Positions 62,713 through 64,000 of a stretch of 64,000 nt of DNA are shown piece by piece. The stretch comes from Prorocentrum cordatum (lineage: Eukaryota > Sar > Dinophyceae > Prorocentrales > Prorocentraceae): positions 62,001 to 126,000 of the forward strand of contig CAUYUJ010015695.1 of the NCBI GenBank assembly GCA_963575745.1. Reading direction: 5' to 3'. The stretch's first letter is position 1. Every line of letters begins with the position of its first letter. The notes under the pieces are model-generated. The model saw only the letters and a list, made by a program, of their open reading frames with translations, was not told the DNA's origin and searched no databases. A program made the translations under genes and the position numbers.

Positions 62713-63174
62713 CTAAATCCTTATCTGAGGCGTCTTCGTGTCCCCTTCTGCGTACATGTTGCGGCTCACGATGATGAGGAGCAGGGAGCGCATTTTCTGG
62801 GACATTAGTAACAGTCCGTATCCCTCCTCGTTTGTGAAGGTCTTCACTCCAGCTGCAGTTTGTTTATCAATGAACTCTTGCATCCCTTCATGGCGAGCTC
62901 TCCGCGCCATTCTGACGTAAACGTAGTCACCCCCATCATACGCTGCTTTACATAGTTCACTAAATCTCGCTGGGCTTATACTAACCATTGGTCTCGGTCC
63001 TGAGGCTTGCTCAACTCCGAGAGTGGGTCTCTGGGATGAGCGGGTGTTGCCCGCTGCTGCTGCGGCTGCGGCTGCCATGAAGCTCGCTCCGCTACCATGC
63101 AAATTCGTAAGAAGGATTTGCACGGAAACGATGCTTGTTGTATATTTCCCAATAGGGCAAGACGCAAGCTCCAT
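62713..63174 (-). CDS. ORF of unknown function upstream of the gag remnant
   Basis: 153 codons. After an Ala-rich head the frame reads S-I-S-P-A-R-F-S-E-L-C-K-A-A-Y-D-G-G, Y-V-Y-V-R-M-A-R-R-A and F-T-N-E-E-G-Y-G-L-L-L-M-S-Q-K-M-R. Composition looks coding, but I recognise no domain. Its first part overlaps the duplicated segment (copy B). It could be the 5' coding part of the same decayed element. Confidence 0.35.
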   Translation of the reverse strand: MELASCPIGKYTTSIVSVQILLTNLHGSGASFMAAAAAAAAGNTRSSQRPTLGVEQASGPRPMVSISPARFSELCKAAYDGGDYVYVRMARRARHEGMQEFIDKQTAAGVKTFTNEEGYGLLLMSQKMRSLLLIIVSRNMYAEGDTKTPQIRI

Positions 63175-63275
63175 TGAAGAAGTAATTGAGCGAAAAAGCG
63201 TCGGTAAAGACAGCTGCTCGAGTAAACTGTCTCACCGTACGCCTCACCCAGTCGCAGGGCCATGTTCCAACACCT
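63095..63275 (-). repeat. Duplicated segment, copy B
   Basis: Partner of 59170-59345, same orientation, about 3.9 kb apart. Followed immediately by the (ATC)n tract. Confidence 0.65.
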
Positions 63276-63297
63276 CCTCCGCCTCCTCTTCCTCCTC

Positions 63298-63303
63298 CTC
63301 TAC

Positions 63304-63399
<96 letters not shown>

Positions 63400-63406
63400 C
63401 CATCAC

Positions 63407-63468
<62 letters not shown>

Positions 63469-63520
63469 GCATCATCATCATCATCATTATCATCATCACC
63501 ATCATCATCATCAATGCTAT
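63298..63520. repeat. (ATC)n triplet tract
   Basis: About 70 TCA/ATC triplets with a few CAC and CAG interruptions. Polyhistidine, polyserine, polyisoleucine and polymethionine frames are artefacts. Confidence 0.95.
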
Positions 63521-64000
63521 CCCAAGCCTGGAGTCACCAGGCGTCATACGTGACAGCCTCCCGTGCCCCCTCGAGCAGTTGCCACCCAGAATGCTGGGTT
63601 GGCACGGTGGCGAGACTTCCCGCAGGCAGCCGGATAATCGATGGCAGGGATTGGCGTGAGTTTTCTCCGACTGGCTGACGTCGGCCCGCGGTGCCAACGC
63701 GTCGAAATACGATTATGACCCAAGTGGCCAGTAAGAGGAGAAAAACATGAAAGAAAAAGACAAATATGGTTTGTTGGATCCTCTCGGTAGGAGTACGCAA
63801 CGACACCCCCCGGCACACGACCAGCATTTTTCGTCACATCTGGCCTCCTGATATTGGATGCCGGGGAAGTCTCGAGACGGAGACTCGTGTGCGAGTGAAT
63901 TGCGAGAAACTCTAAAAATTGAGACCCTCCATATGGGGTCTGCACCTTGGGCTTCTCATCCGAAAGCAACATGCAAAGAATGTGAGCGCCGTAGTTTGAA
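63521..64000. other. Unassigned right end of the window
   Basis: Unique sequence, minus-strand open frame to about 63972 without a known motif. It may continue outside the window. Confidence 0.35.

Noticed and set aside
62690-62730. A roughly 37-base intron with a GA donor (CA|GATAAG ... TTTTGCAG|G)
   Set aside because: Too short to trust, and the downstream frame soon ends; it is better explained as decayed retroelement sequence.

Overview
The window looks like nuclear DNA of a dinoflagellate (inference). It is GC-rich and about half low-complexity or tandem-repeat sequence. It carries decayed Ty1/copia-type retroelements with modules I recognise from dinoflagellate genomes, and its cellular genes have introns and mostly lie on the minus strand. 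I see no bacterial operon, no CRISPR array and no rRNA or tRNA gene that I can support.

Layout. 0-3 kb: a 12-bp satellite, then the last exons of a minus-strand gene (C-terminal piece of an ADP-ribosyltransferase [ART] fold, coiled coil, PH domain). 3-15.6 kb: a mosaic of triplet tracts, dinucleotide tracts, a GGCCTCTTGGG-type satellite with higher-order units that each carry a conserved hairpin, a strict 73-bp minisatellite and a hexanucleotide satellite. 15.6-20.7 kb: a minus-strand copia-type element (gag, protease remnant, Cys-rich domain, cytosine-methyltransferase-like module, integrase), cut off before its reverse transcriptase. 21.5-23.8 kb: upstream exons (coiled coil, first part of an ART fold). 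24.8-25.8 kb: a G/C-homopolymer-rich fold-back. 26.5-28.1 kb: a 525-residue ORF with a possible ART-like core and a Cys cluster. 31.8-38.9 kb: a frameshifted composite of RNase H, Cys-rich fingers and a UPF1-like SF1 helicase. 40.9-43.8 kb: an intact ORF joining an HTH-like segment, an AlkB-like dioxygenase, a UBA domain and a DUF488 domain. 48.6-55.1 kb: a nearly full-length decayed copia element with candidate LTRs and an extra TM+SAP ORF. 55.4-64 kb: more arrays, a CCHC zinc-knuckle ORF, gag remnants and a duplicated segment.

The main inference is that the ART pieces at 21.7 and 2.95 kb are one gene. A phase-1 donor at 21,736 and a matching acceptor at 2,950 would join them across an intron of about 18.8 kb that holds all of the satellites and the first retroelement. 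The predicted protein is coiled coil - ART - coiled coil - PH.

The retroelements are mostly dead: they carry stops, frameshifts and lost active-site residues. Some catalytic sets remain readable, namely the integrase D-D-E in both elements, the retropepsin DSG in element 2 and the RNase H D-E-D-D of the composite. Coordinates read by eye may be off by a base or two. Domain calls rest on motif recognition, not on searches.
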